Source: Paenibacillus sonchi
GTDB taxonomy: Bacteria; Bacillota; Bacilli; Paenibacillales; Paenibacillaceae
DNA: 64,000 nucleotides
Direction of reading: 5' to 3'
Assembly (NCBI RefSeq): GCF_016772475.1
Contig: NZ_CP068595.1
Span: forward strand, 4,092,001-4,156,000
The notes beneath the pieces were generated by a model. It was not told where the DNA came from, searched no databases, and saw only the letters and a program-made list of their open reading frames with translations. Position 1 is the first letter of the stretch. Each line of letters begins with the position of its first letter. Positions 1-14,200 of this stretch are shown here, one piece after another. Both the position numbers and the translations under genes were made by a program.

Positions 1-2
1 GC

Positions 3-3000
3 AAGCCGGTGCTTGCCGCAGCAGATACCGAAGGGCCGCATAGTGCGGAAATAAGAAAAAGGCTGTACGGAATAGTCCGGGATATTTCCGGAACGGCGCT
101 TGACGAGGAAGCCCTGCTCAAGGATATGGAGGCAGAACTCGGGATGGATTCCCTGCAGCGCATCCGGCTGATTACCAGGCTGGGTAAAGTATTCGGGCAT
201 GCCGACAAGGCGTCATTGCTTGAATGCAGGACTCTGAATGAAATCATTACCCACATTTCACATGTTAATAATGCGATTGAACCGGCAGACCGGGACTCTG
301 CTGCAGAAATTCCCTATCTCCATATTTCCCGGCAGTGCAAGGCAACTCCCGATGCAGTTGCGATATTAGACGGCACCAGGGAGGTTACCTACCGTGAGCT
401 GGACGAACAGTCCAACCGGCTTGCGCATTATTTAATTTCACAAGGGGTGCGTTCGCAGAGCCTGGTCGGCATTCTGACGTTCCCTGGCCATCTTATGCTG
501 ATCGGAATTTTGGGAATCTTGAAGGCGGGTGCGGCTTATGTGCCGCTTGATCCGATGTATCCCGCTGACCGGATTGAATATATTGCGGAGCATGCGCAGC
601 TCAGTATCCTGCTCACAGAGCAGTCGCTGCAAAAGCAGACAGACCCTATAGTTCAGAAGAGTCCTTCTATCCGGAAAGTGATCTTTCTCGATGAAGGGTA
701 TGAAACCCACGGCCATTTTGAACAGACGGGAACGGAAGAGTGGCAGAGCTGCCCCGCCGGTGATCTGCGGGTGGACAGCGCCCCTCATGACCTGATGGTT
801 GTTCTATATACATCGGGTTCAACCGGGAAGCCCAAGGGAGTCATGCTGAATCACCGCGGCTATATGAACCGGCTGGAATGGCATCAGCAGACCTTCTGCC
901 TGCAGCTTGGCGAGCGTGTGGCCCAGAAGACCTCCTGCTGCTTCGATATTTCCGTGTGGGAGCTGCTGTGGCCGCTGATGTACGGCGGAACGGTATGCCC
1001 CGTAAGGCAGGAAATTGTCAAGAATCCCTGGAGCCTGGCCCGGTGGATGACGGACACCGGAATTAATGTCATGCATTTCGTGCCCTCCTTGTTCGGTGAA
1101 TTTGTAGATTCATTGGAGGATGAGAGCTATACATTTCCTGCGCTTCGCTGGCTGATTTTCAGTGGAGAGGGGCTGCCGCTCCGCCCGGTGCAGAAATGGA
1201 TGGACCGCTATGGAAATAAGACGAAGCTGGCTAATCTGTATGGTCCTACCGAGGCTTCTATCGATGTTACTTTCCATATCATTTCACAACGGCCGGGTTC
1301 AGCAGGCGAGAGGAGCATTCCTATCGGCAAGCCGATTCCCGGCGTGTATATCAAAAATCTGGATGAGCACATGCGCGAAGTGCCGGAGGGTGAACTTGGC
1401 GAGCTGTGGATCGGCGGCATTCAACTGGCCAAAGGGTATCTGTACAACCCGAAAAAAACCCGCGAAGCCTTCCACCCCAACCCGTTTCCGGAGATTCCGG
1501 GAGAATTTATCTACCGCACAGGTGATTTGACGGTCAAAAGGGCGGACGGAAGCTATGAGTACCATGGACGCACCGACAACCAGGTGAAGCTGCGCGGATT
1601 CCGTGTGGAGCTGGGCGAAATTGAAGCTGTGCTGGGCAGCCATGACCATGTGGCCGAGGCGGCGGTGATTGTCACGCAGCCCGCGCCCGGACAACAGCTG
1701 CTGCTTGCCTGCCTGGCTGGCAAGCAGGTGCCGGACCAGGAGATCAAAAACTTCGCCGTCCGCAAGCTTCCGTATTATATGATTCCACATCGGGTGGAAT
1801 GGCTGCCCAGGCTGCCCAAGAATCCGAACGGCAAGCTGGACCGCAAGGCGCTGAGTGTTATGTTCAGCGGGACAGGGCAAGCGCCTCAAACGCCTCAAGC
1901 TTCAGAGCTCCAGGTTCCTCCGGCGGAGCGTGAGCCGCTGAACGCAGGGGACCTGCTCCCGCTTGCGCCGGCGCAGAGCTGGCTGATGAATTATTTCGAT
2001 GATCCATACTGCTGGGCGGGCTATACCCGCTTCCTATACAAGCAGCCGCTGGATTTACAGCAGTTCAAGCAGGCTGTCATGATGCTGAACCGGCGCCATG
2101 ACGCGCTGAGAAGCATTCTGGAGCGGAAGGATAACGGCTTTGAACAAAGGTTCCTGCAAGGAGAGCTGGGGAGCAATGTGGATTTCTATGATGGAAGCCA
2201 TATGGAAGAAGCTGAAAGAAATGAAGAAATCGGGGCGATTCTGACAGAAGCGATTCAAGGGTTCCGGGTGGACCAATGGCCGTTATGGCGGATCATTGTC
2301 GTTCAGGTATCGGAAGCGGTCTATGAGATTGCGGCGGTCGGGCATCACCTGATTTCGGATGTGGTCACGAATCAGCTGCTGCTGCAGGAGGTCTGGCAGA
2401 TTTACGCTTCGCTGAGTCCGGGAGCCCGGCACATAAGCTTTCCCGATGCCAAACCGTTTGCCGATTTTGTCCGGGCGGTCCAGGAGAAAAAAGAATCCAC
2501 GGGAAAGAGTACGCAGGCTACTGGTCCACACATTTCCCTCCTGAATCCGTGTGCAGGCTGCCGGCAGATTTCATCAAGGGCCCCAACGACGAACAGTCTG
2601 CTGCGACTCAGCGCTTCACTTTTGACCGGGAGCAGACCTCGCTGCTTCTGACCAGGGCCAAGAAGCATTTCAACAGCAATGTGTATCCGATTTTACTGGC
2701 TCCCCTCTATAAGGAGTTGAGCGTTTTTTTCGGACAGCCGGAGGTTGTGGTGAGCCATCGGGTGCACGGAAGAGAATTGGGCAGCGGACAGAATTTCATG
2801 CAAACACCGGGCAACTTTGCCGTGAATTTTCCGCTGGGCATAAATGTGGAGAAGGACAGCCATTGGAGCAATCTGATCGCAAGCATCCGCAAAGGCCTTG
2901 AAAATGTGCCGCTTGGCGGAGTGAGCTATGATCTGGTATCCGAGAATCTGCCGCGCTACATGTACCCGGATGTGAAGCTGACTCCAATCCGGGCGAACTA

Positions 3001-4036
3001 TCTCGGAAACCGGGATGCCCCCCGCCTGCCGGGCCTGGAATTTTCCAGAGAAGGCATGGACCGCAGATTTTCACTGCCGGGTCAAAAACGGATATCGGTC
3101 ATTGAATTCTTTTTCTCCATTGAAGAAGGGAAGCTGACCGTTGAGATCGAGTACTCGGCCAATCTTTATGCTGCCGCTACGATCCAAAGTCTGGCTGAGC
3201 AGTATAGGGAGCAAGCCCTTGAGCTTCTGGAGTCCATCCAGGATACCCCGGTGCTGCCCCCGGCTCCCAGAAAAGGACTGCTGGCCAACAAAGTAGCGGT
3301 CATAACGGGCGGCAGCAGAGGCATCGGACGGAGCATAGCCCTGTCCATGGCCGGTGAAGGGGCCGACATTGTGCTGGTATCCAGATCCGGGCAGCAGCTC
3401 CGGGAAACCGCAGATGAAATCCGCCGGCTCGGGGTGAAGGCCATGTCCGTATCCGCCGATGTGAGTGACGCTCCAAGCGTCAATAAGGCGGTTGAACAGA
3501 TTATTGGAAGCTTCGGCCGTATTGATATTCTTGTCAACGGTGCCGGAATTACCGGCATGGCGGCGATGGCCGACATGAGTCCGGGGGTGTGGGAGTCGAT
3601 CATTCAGGTGAATCTGCTGGGAACCTATCATTTCTGCTACGCGGTGATCCCTTATCTGATCAAGCAAAAGCAGGGCAAGATTATCAACATCGGCTCGGAT
3701 TCCTCATTTATCGGCTATCCGATGATGAGTGCATATGCGGCATCCAAGCACGGGGTGCTCGGACTGACCCGTGCACTGTCAGAAGAGCTGAAGAACAGCA
3801 ACATCCAGGTGAACGCTGTATGCCCGGCGCTCGTGGACACCGATATGGCGCCGGCGGCGTTCAAGAAGCGGGCAATTCCGCCGTCCGGGGTTGCGGACTC
3901 GGTGGTGTTCCTGGCCTCTCCGCGTGCGGACTATATTACCGGCGAGGCTGTACAAGTCTACGGCAAGCAGGATATGCACTGGTTCGGGGCACAGCAGATG
4001 CAGATGCTTCAGGCCGTGCAGCGCAGGCAGCCGTAA
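3..4036 (+). CDS. NRPS protein CP-A-C-SDR, 5' partial, one -1 frameshift
   Basis: Multidomain peptide synthetase whose reading frame is open to the window edge, so the start is missing. In order: a carrier domain with GMDSL (phosphopantetheine Ser codon at 150); an adenylation domain (about 320-1870) with YTSGSTGKPKG, NLYGPTE, YRTGD and NGKLDRKA; the first half of a condensation domain with HHLISDV (about 1950-2500); its second half (about 2550-3250); and a FabG-like classical SDR (3280-4000) with TGGSRGIG and YAASK. Adenylation pocket residues read by eye as D-I-W-H-I-S-L-I-D resemble serine activators such as EntF. No carrier lies between A and C, which is not the usual C-A-T order. The frame changes near 2487-2503 beside A6/GGGAAA runs; one extra A would join TGK to EYAGYW and restore about 1,342 residues. 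Strong call on domains; the product is unknown. Confidence 0.9.
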
Positions 4037-4046
4037 TGGAGGCGGC

Positions 4047-5236
4047 ATGATGGAACAAAAGACGCACAAGACAGGGAAGCTGGGTGATCTTTTTGGAGGG
4101 GGAAAGCCGTTATTTACGGTATCGCCCTACTGGTAGGCACCTCTGTCGGTGTCATTAATCCGCTCTCCACCACTCACATGACGGCGAATCACGGAGAAGA
4201 AATATGGATAGGGGTGATCTCCTCCTCCTACTTTTTCTTCATGGCGCTCGGCTCCATGGCTGCAGACAGAACGATGAGAGGCACCGATATGAAGAGGGTC
4301 ATTACGTCAGGCCTGTTGCTTACAGCGGTCTGCTCGGCGCTCTTCCCGCTGTTTACTGTGAATGCAGTCTGGCTGCTGCTGATGTCACTGATGGGGATAG
4401 GCATCAGCTGCAACATGATGGGACTTCAGACGGCGCTCCACAGTCTTACGGGTGAGAAAAGTCTGGGGATGGTCAGCGGAATGTACAGTCTGTGTTTTGC
4501 GCTTGGACTGATTGCCAGCTCTGCACTTGCGCCTATGGTCTATGACCAGGTGGCCTGGCTGCCGTTTGCGTTCAGCAGCTTCTGTCTGGTGCTTGCTTCA
4601 GCCGTTATCCATTTCAAGCTGCCGGGTACACTGGTCATTCCGGGGCGTGCGGGGAAAAAGGTGCTGTCCAAAATCAACCTGCCGCTGTTCGGCGCTTTTG
4701 TCTACGGCTTCGGTGAAACGATTGTGGTGGCCTTATATCCCCTGTATCTGATCCGTGAGCATGTTGCCGTTGCCCAGACGGGGTATGGGTTAAGTATTTT
4801 TGCCGTCGGCAGCATCCTCGGCCTGCTGCCGGTCACCTATCTGGCTGACCGGATCGGATGCAAGAGGTGCCTGATTTTATGTGTAGCTATCTCGATCTTT
4901 ACCCTACTGGGTATTGTGAACTCCGGCAGCATGCCTTTAAGACTGCTGTTCTCCTTTGCCTCCGGGTTCATCATCGGCCCCCTGTACCCTCTGGCGATGG
5001 CGCTTACGGCCCAGGTACTGACGCCAGCGGAGAGATCCTCAGGGAACGCTTTGTTTACCACATTTTATGGCTTTGGATCAGCGGCAGGTCCGTTTTTATC
5101 CTCAATAGCCATGAATGCATGGGGCAATCAGCATTTATTCACTGTATGTGTGCTTCTGTTCTGCCTGTTCCTTGCCCATGCGGCAATAACAAGAAAAGGA
5201 TCGAAAGTAAGGGTAACGAAGGAGGAATTATTGTGA
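4047..5236 (+). CDS. MFS transporter, probable exporter of the cluster product; -1 frameshift near the N-terminus
   Basis: Major facilitator superfamily membrane protein placed between the NRPS and PKS genes, so export of or resistance to the product is the natural inference. The chosen start is ATG 4047 (a second ATG follows at 4050), with GGAGG at 4038-4042, 10 bases after the NRPS stop. The N-terminal 20 or so residues are in one frame and the rest in another. Adding one G to the G5 run at 4098-4102 joins GDLFGGGK to AVIYGIALLVG, which is the first membrane helix, and gives about 396 residues with many hydrophobic segments. Its last bases overlap the PKS start (TTGTGA), so the genes are translationally coupled. 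Substrate is not readable from sequence. Confidence 0.8.
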
Positions 5237-8200
5237 GCAGTTCCAAACGGAAGAAATCAGAAACCAAACTTTCCATCCTGAAGGGCGAAAGCATCACCGG
5301 CAGATTTACGGAAATGGAGAATCTGGCCAATGTGCTGATTCACGTGTCCGGCAATAAAGACCGGGGCATTACCTTCCTGCAGAATGACAATTCAGAGTTC
5401 TTTCTCTCCTATCTGGCCCTCCTTGAAGGCGCAACCCGCCGACTGGGCGGGCTGCAGGAGCAAGGTTTTACACCAGGCCAGTATGCGCTTATTTTGCTGG
5501 AGGACAGCCGGGAATTCGTTCTTACATTCTGGGCATGCATCCTGGGCGGGATCATCCCCGTACCGGCCTCCTATCCTGCGTCCTCGAAGGTCATCAATAC
5601 CTCCCTCAGCAAGCTGCAGGCGATATGGGAGGTTCTGGAACGGCCGCTGATCATCTCGGACCACAGCCTCGCAGAGGCAAGGGATGAGATGGAGACAACG
5701 CTCGGCATCAGCGGCCTGCGGATTCTGGAAGCCGCAAAGCTGGATACAGCCGGGCAGACCGGGACCCTTATGCTGGCCGGGGCGCATACTCCGGCGATGA
5801 TTCAGTTCAGCTCCGGGAGCACAAGTGTGCCGAAAGGCACCATTCTGACCCATGATAACCTCCTAACCAACATTGAATCGATTATCACCAGCTCAAGGAT
5901 GTCGGAAGATGACCGTTCTCTCGGCTGGATGCCGTATCACCACGACATGGGACTGATTGGCTTCCATCTGTCGACGGTGGCCTGCGGGATTAACCAGTTC
6001 AATATGACGCCGATGAAATTTGTAAAAAGGCCGACCCTGTGGCTGGATATGATCGACAAGCACCGGATTACCTTCACCGGCTGCCCGAATTTCGGGCTTC
6101 GGCTTGTCAGCAGCAGAGTGAAGGAAGCGCAGCTGAAGTCCTGGGATCTAAGCTCGCTCCGGCTGCTCTATAACGGTGCCGAGCCTATATCGGTTAAGAC
6201 CATGCGGGAGTTCATGGACAAATTCGTGCATAGCGGGCTAAAACGCAGTGCGATGTATCCCGTATACGGAATGGCGGAGGCCTGCCTGGCGGTCAGCTTC
6301 CCCCGGCCTGGCGAAGAGCCGCTGGTCCATTCTGTCAACCGCGAGCGGCTGGTCGGTGAATCGCGGATTGAGGCCATCGGCGAGAATGACCGGCATGCCT
6401 CATTAATAGCCGATGAGGGCTACCCTGTGACGGGCATGGAAATCCGGATCGTGGACGATGCTTCCGGTGCAGTCGTTCCCCAAGGAACGGTGGGAGAAAT
6501 TCAGATTCGCGGCCGCAATGTGACTTCGGGCTATATCAATAACCCGGAGGCTACCGCGCGGTCTTATCAGGACGGGTGGCTGAAGACCGGCGACACCGGC
6601 GTTGTTCTGAACGGGCGCTTATCGGTAATCGGAAGAATTAAAGACATTATCTTTGTCAACGGCCAGAATTTCTTTGCGCATGATATTGAAGCGGTAATTG
6701 AGGAGCTGGACGGGGTCGAGCCGGGCAAGATTGCCGTGTGCGGCTGGCATGATGAACAGGAAGGACAAGAGAGAGTCGGGCTCTTCTCAACGGTACGGCT
6801 GCAGGAACAAGAGGTTAAGCCGTTCTACGCCAAAATACTCCGTCATGTGAATGAGGTCATCGGCATCGCTGTAGACTATGTGTCCCTTATCCGCTCCATC
6901 CCCAAGACGACAAGCGGCAAAGTGCAGCGGTTCGTTCTTGTAGAGGCCTTCCGGAAGGGGGAATTCCAGGATAAGTCGTATTCCGCCGCGTTTTTCGCAG
7001 AGGAGACTAAGGGGGATTACTCTCTGGAGGCACCGTCCCTTGAGGCACCTTTCCCTGTGGCGGCTCCCGGAGCCTTTCTGGACAAAATCCGCAGCGTCTG
7101 GGCTGAAGTGCTAGGCCGTCCGCCTGCAGCGATTCCGTATAACCAATCATTCATGTCCATGGGAGGCACCTCGCTCAAGGCGATACAGATTCTGGGTGCT
7201 TTGGAGGATGAGCTGCACATTGAACTGACCCATGATCTGCTGATCCAATGCCGCACCATTGAGGAGATGGACAGCTATCTGGCCCGCAGGGTGAATATGG
7301 GCGGCAATCCGCCTTCTGCCGGGGAGCGGCAATCCGCTGCTGTTCAAGGAAGCGGCAGCGGCGATGCAGCTATTGCTGTGATTGCGATGGCCTGCCGGTT
7401 CCCGGGTGCTTCAAGTCCGGAGGAATTCTGGCATAACCTGCTGCAGGGGAAGGATTCCATCGGTGAAGTGCCGCGGGACCGCTGGAATATTGACGATTAT
7501 TACAGCCCTACACCGGAATTCGGCAAAATCTACTGCCGCAATGGCGGGTTCCTTGATAACCCTTATGGCTTTGACGCCGCTCTGTTCGGCATCTCCGGGG
7601 ATGAAGCGGCGGTGATGGACCCGCAGCAGCGGATCGTGATGGAGCTGGTATACGAGCTGATTGAACGGGCCGGATATTCAAGGCAGCAGATGAATGGCAG
7701 GGATGTCGGGCTGTTTGTCGGAGCGGGCGGTAATTCCTATTTCGAATATCACCTGAACACCTTGAACCGGATGAATCTGCAGAGCTTTGACAGCTTTTCT
7801 ACACTGACGAGCGTGCAGCAGGAGCGTATTATGGAAGAATGGAAGCGGAAGCTGGGGGTTACGGGAACCCATCCGAATCTTCTGGTGGATAATATCATCA
7901 ATATGATTCCGGCTCGGACCTCCCAGGAATTTAACTTCAAAGGGCCAAGCATGGCGGTAGATACGGCCTGCTCCTCTTCCCTGGTCACGCTGCATCTGGC
8001 TGCAGACTCCATCCGCAGGGGGAATGCGAATCCGCTATTGCCGGCGGCATTCATCTTATGCTGACGCCGACCTCCTATCAATATTTCAGCAGCGCCGAAG
8101 CCTTGTCTCCCACTGGACGCAGCAGCGTGTTCGCGGCTGACGCGGACGGCTTCGTTCCGGGCGAGGGTGCCGGACTGGTGATGCTGAAACCGCTGGAGCA

Positions 8201-11200
8201 GGCGCTGAGAGACGGCGATCCGGTGCTGGCGGTGCTGAAGGCCAGCGGAATCAATAATGACGGGCATTCCATCGGCGTAATGGCCCCGAATCCGGACGGG
8301 CAAAGGGAGCTGATAGAATCTCTGTACATCAGGCACAATCTCAGTCCGGCGGATGTGCAGTATGTGGAGGCTCACGGAACAGGCACCAAAATCGGCGATC
8401 CGAGCGAAGTTAGGGCACTGGACAGTGCCTTCAAGCGCTGGGGGCTGCTGGGGCAGTCTGTTGCCATTGGGTCGGTGAAAGCCAATATTGGCCATCTATT
8501 GGGAGCGGCGGGCATTGCAGGCTTCATCAAAGTGGTGTTGGCGCTGCAGCACAAAATCATGCCGCCGCAGATCAATGTCTCCGCTCCGAACCCGATGCTG
8601 AAATTTGAGAAGACGCCGTTCTATCTGCTTGCTGCAGCCCAGGAGTGGTCGGTGGCCGAAGGAAAGGCCAGAAGAGCGGCGATCAATTCCTTTGGCTTCG
8701 GCGGCACCAACAGCCATATGGTGGTTGAAGAAGCGCCTGCACGGGCCTCGGCAATTGAAGCGGAGCAGCCGGTTCGCGCGAAGCATGTTATAGGGCTGTC
8801 CGCGCAGACTGAGCATGCGCTGCAGCAGAAGATGCTGGAGCTTGCGGCATTTCTGGAGCAGCACGGGGACTATCCGCTGGCAGATGTCTGCTACACCGAG
8901 AATGCCGCGCGAACCGCATTGCCGCACCGCTTCCATGCCGTGACGGATTCGGTTCAGGACCTCATCGGAAAGCTGCAGACCGGAGTCCATGCCGCTGCCC
9001 CGGTTTCTCATTCACCCGCAATGGCCCTGATGTTCACCGGACAAGGCTCGCAGTATGCAGGCATGGGCAGAGCGCTGTATGAAGGACTTCCCGCTTTCCG
9101 GAAAAATGTAGACGCCTGCTCCGCAGCCTTCGAGCCCTATCTGGACCTGAGGCTGACGGAACTCATCTATGGCGGGGAGGCCGATGACAGACAACTTGCC
9201 CAGACGCAGCTTACCCAACCGGCCGTCTTTACGCTGGACTATGCGTTTGGACGCCTGCTGCTGGATGCGGGCATCCAGCCTGCTTATATGCTGGGGCACA
9301 GCATCGGAGAATGGACCGCCGCATGCCTTGCGGGCATCGTCAGCCTTGCCGATGCGGCGAGACTGGTCGCCGCAAGAGGCAGGCTCATGAGCGGGCTTCC
9401 GGCTGCCGGAGCCATGGCTGCCATATTCACTTCAGGCAGCGCGCTGGAAGAGCTGCTGCAGCCTTTTGCCGGTTCCTTATGGGTTGCCGGATACAACATT
9501 ACGCATCAGGTGGTCTCCGGCAGCAGCGAGGCGGTCGGGGAATTCCTCGCCGTATTGCAGGCCAAGGGAATCGGGGCCAAACGGCTGAATGTGTCCCAGG
9601 CCTTCCACACTCCGCTGATGACTCCGATGCTGGAGGCGTTCAGGAAGGAGCTGGAGGCCACTGTATTCCATGCGCCGCTGATTCCGGTGATCTCCAACGT
9701 CACGGCCGAAGTGATCGAAGGCCCGCCTGCGGCAGAGTACTGGCTGCGGCATATCCTGGAGGCTGTCCGCTTTGAACAGAGCCTTGCTTACGCTTTGGAT
9801 CAGGAGGTCTCGGTTCTGATTGAATGCGGACCCGACGCCATCCTCGCCGGAATGGCCGGAGGGCTGCGGCACCCGGGCAAACCGCAGGTGCTTCATGCCC
9901 TTAGCCGCAAGAAGGACCCATGGGACACCTGGCTTGGCCTGCTCGGCCAGCTGCATTGCCTTGGCTCCAGGCTGGACTGGGCGGCTGTGGAGCAAGGCGG
10001 TCTTTTCCGTAAAGTCCCCCTGCCGGTCTATCCTTTTGAGCATACCATCTTCAAGCCCGATTTCGGAGATGCCTCCGGCTCAGACTCTGCTGTAAATGCA
10101 AGGAAGTGGCTCTATGAATGGAAATGGAGACCTGAACCGCTTGCGGAAGACAACAGCCTTGCGGCCGGGGCGGTGCTGGTGTGGAAGGGGGAAACGGAGT
10201 TCGGAAACGAACTGGAGAGCCTGCTCGACCCTGAGCGCAATCCTGTATTTTATGTAAGCTTCGGCAATGAACCGCATTATGACGGGGACCGGAGCTTCAC
10301 GATTCGGATGGACAGGGCGGAGGATTACAGCGCCATGCTGCGCCAGCTGCCGGGCGCGGTCTCCGCCGTGATTCATTTGTCCAACTATGCGCGGGAGAAG
10401 CTTGGGACCGCTGAGCTTTTAACGGACATCCAGGCGGTGAACGACGGAATCTGGAGCCTCTATTTCCTCGGCCAGGCTCTGGTGCTGCAGGGGCTGAGCG
10501 ATGTGCGGCTGGTCATTGTGACGAATAAGGCGTTCAGGCTCGAGGGGGATCTGCAAGCAGGCAATCCGGCTCAGGCGGCAGCGGCTGCAGTGGGTCAGGT
10601 TATTGATCTGGAGCATGAAGGGATTCATGTTTCGGTGCTGGATATGAACAGGGAGGACTATCCTTCAGGCCGGGAATTTGCCGCCGCCCTGCACGCTTCC
10701 CTGCTGCTGAGGGCAGACGGGGAAGCTGTCACTGCGATCCGCAGCGGCACCGCGTATTCGCGGAGCCTGGAACGGATGCCGGAGCAAGCTGCCGGGAAAG
10801 TGTTTGAGCCGAGCAGCGGCGAGACCTACCTGATTACCGGCGGCACAGGGCTTGTCGGCAGCCGGATTGCCGAAGCGCTTGCCCGGCAGGCACGGATCAA
10901 TCTGGTGATTACCGGCCGCAGGCCGGTTCCGGCCAACCCTGAACTGCTCCTGGAGCTGGAGAAGCTGGGGGCGCAGGTGATGTATGCGGCAGTGGATGTC
11001 ACCAGCCGTGCGCAAATGGAGGAACTGCTGGCCCGCATTCATGACGTCTATGGACCGCTGCATGGGGTTATTCATGCAGCCGGACAGATGGAATATGCTC
11101 CGCATAAGCTGCTGGCCCGCAGCCAGGACGAGATCGAACAGGTGCTGGCTCCCAAGTGGCAAGGCACGATTATTGCGGACCTCGTCACCCGGCAGGAGCC

Positions 11201-14200
11201 GCTGCGGTTTTTTGCCGCCTTGTCCTCTGTCTCGGCTTCCCGCAAAGCCTGGGCTTCGGGGCTTGGAGATTATGCCGCAGCGAACGCATTCTTGAACGGC
11301 TATTGCATGTACCGGGCAGGGGATCATGCGCCGGGGCGTTCCTTATCCATTAACTACTCCCTCTGGAAGGATACAGGAGCCGGAACGGATTTCGGCAAGC
11401 TGGTTGAGCTGGCCCTTAAGGGGCAAGGCTTGCAGCCGCTTGCCCATGAAGCAGCAGCGGCTGTTTTCCTGAGAGCCTTGTCCTCTGCCGGGTCTGGTAT
11501 CGTCCATGTGCTCGATCTCGTGGAGCCGAAGGCGCAAAAGGAAGCTTCCGCGCTTCCTCCCAGCCAGCAGGACCCTGCGCGGCTGGCGGAACGGAAGTTC
11601 ATCCATCGCTCCGCGAGAGAAATCAGAGATATTGTCTATCAGGCCATCGGTGAGGAATTGCGGATATCCGTCCGCCATCTGGAAACGGGCATGAATTTCA
11701 CGGAGCTGGGCCTGGATTCGGTTGGGGCGACGCGGGTGGTTGCCGACATTGGCGGCAAACTGGGTACAGAGCTTTACCCGACCCTGATTTTTGAATATCA
11801 GACGCCGGAAGCCCTGGCCTCGTATATTGCGGAGCAGCTGACGGAGGATTCAGCGGCTTATGCCGCTACAGCCCTGGAAACAGCGGGCCCAGCTGCTCAA
11901 CCCGGCCCGGAAGAGCGGCAGGACATCGCCATCATCGGCATGGGTCTGCGCATACCGGGGGCTAACTGCCTGGAGGAATACTGGGAGCTGCTGTACAGCG
12001 GCAGAAGCGCCATCCGTGAAGTGGCTCCCGGCAGATGGTCGGATGACAAGCACGTGAACGAGGATGCAGGCGTGTTTCATACCTCCTATACCGGCAAGGG
12101 AGGGTTCATTGATGCCCCGTATGATTTTGATCCGCTGTTCTTCGGCATGTCGCCCAAGGAAGCGGAGTCTGCAGATCCGCAGCAGAGAATTTTCCTGCAG
12201 ATTTGCTGGGAGGCCTTGCAGCAGGCAGGATACGGCGGGAAATACCGCACCCGCAAAATAGGGGTGTTCGCAGGCTGTGAGCAGAACACCTACATGGAGC
12301 ATTTTGCCAATTACCGTTCCTATATGCTGATTAAGGAACGATTGCTGGACAGTCCGGCCTTCCTCGGGATGCTGCCTGCTGAGCGGCAGGAAATTCTCGC
12401 CCGGATCTCCGGCGTGCTGGAGCCTGCACGGCTGGTCGCCGATGTCGTCGCAGGGAACGGCCTGAATGAAGTGGCCGCGCGGGTCAGCCATTGCCTCAAC
12501 CTGAGCGGGCCGAGCCTGATCGTGAATTCCGCCTGCTCCTCTTCCCTGGTGGCCATCCATATGGCCTGCGAGAGCCTGCGGACCGGACAGTCGGAGATGG
12601 CGCTTGCCGGAGGGGTGAATCTGAACCTCAGCCCGACGCCGTTTGTGTCTCGAAGCCGGGTAACCGCGCTGTCTCCAACAGGCGAGTGCTATCCGTTTGA
12701 CCAGCGGGCGAACGGAATGGTGCTGGGAGAAGGGGCAGGCGCTGTGCTCTTGAAGCCGCTTCATGCCGCACTGCGGGACGGCGATCATATCCACGCGGTG
12801 ATCAAGGGCTCGGCGGTCAACAATGACGGGCGCTCCCAGGGAATTACTGCGCCCCGGCCGCAGGGGCAGGCGGAGGTAATCCGCGAGGCGTTTGTGCGGA
12901 CCGGCATTCATCCGGAGACGGTATCCTATATCGAGACCCATGGCACAGCCACACCACTGGGAGATCCGATTGAGATTGAAGGCATGACCCGGGCGTTCAG
13001 CAGCTTTACGGACAAGAAGCAGTTTTGCGGCATCGGCTCCGTAAAATCCTCTGTCGGGCATATGTTATCTGCCGCAGGGGTGACCAGTCTGATCAAAGTG
13101 GTGCTGTCTCTGAAGCATCAGATTCTTCCGCATACGGTAAATTACGAGCAGCCTAATCCTAATATCGATTTCGAACATTCACCTTTTTATGTCGTCGATA
13201 AGCATCCCCGGCGGTGGGAAGCCGCCGGAGACGCCCCGCTGCGGGCCAGCGTGAACGCCTTCGGCTTTGGCGGAACCAATGCCCACGTAATTCTGGAGCA
13301 GGCGCCGCCGGAGATGGTTGTTTTCCCTGATCCGGCGCAGCTTGCCCCGCAGCTTCTGCTGCTTACGGGCAGAAACGAACCTGGACTCAGACAGGTTGCC
13401 GGCAGGCTCCGGGCTTATCTTGCGGATAATCAAGAGCTTAGCGCCGCTGCTGTCTGCCGTGCGATGAACCGTTCGCAGAAGGAATTGCCGATTAAGGCAG
13501 CGGCTGTCGTAACCTCCAGGGAGCACCTGTCCGGCATTCTCTCGGCTGTCGAAGAGGGCGGGAGCCTGCCCGGGATCCTCAGAGGCCGGGCTAATCCGAA
13601 CAGAACGACTCCGGTCCAATGGGTGCTTGACGGCGGAAAGGCCTTGAACGGCCAAGAATTGGATGCTGTCAGCGCACGGTTCCCTGGCTTCGGCTTGGCT
13701 TACCGGGAGGTCATGGAGGCAGCGGGTGGAGCAAGCCAACAGATCGAATGCCTGGCTACCCAGTTTGCGCTTGGCAAGCTGCTTCTCGATGCTGGCATCC
13801 GTCCTTCGGCTATTCTGGCCGAAGGGGCCGGCATTCCCGCAGCCCTGATGCTTACGGGGCGAATCACGCTGCGCCAGGCTGTTCTGTTCATTCAGGACGG
13901 ACGGGAACCGGCAGGAGATTCTTCACCTCTTCCCGAAGGGCTTGTGAAGTGTGCGGTGGTCATTCCTTCAGGAACCGTTGATCAGCCGTTCATGGATGGT
14001 CTTTGGCCGCAGATTGCAGAGTCCATGGTGAACAGTCTGGAGCTTACAGACTATGAACACTCATTGGAAGCGGGTGATACGCTGCTGTACTGCGGCAGCC
14101 AAAACCGCCGGAACAGCCTGCCCCTTGAGGGCATCCGGGGAGTGCATACCCTCTGCCTGCTGCTTGAGCATGACCCTGTGGAGCATTTGCTGCGGGCCAT

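Noticed and set aside
2487..2493. Programmed -1 ribosomal frameshift at AAAAAAG in the NRPS
   Set aside because: The heptamer is in the wrong phase for tandem slippage (codons read AAA AAA G, not A AAA AAG), and four other genes have the same one-base defect at non-slippery runs.
11850..13061. Minus-strand ORF of 403 codons inside the PKS
   Set aside because: Antisense to the KS2 domain, no start signal, sequence biased as expected for a complement frame.
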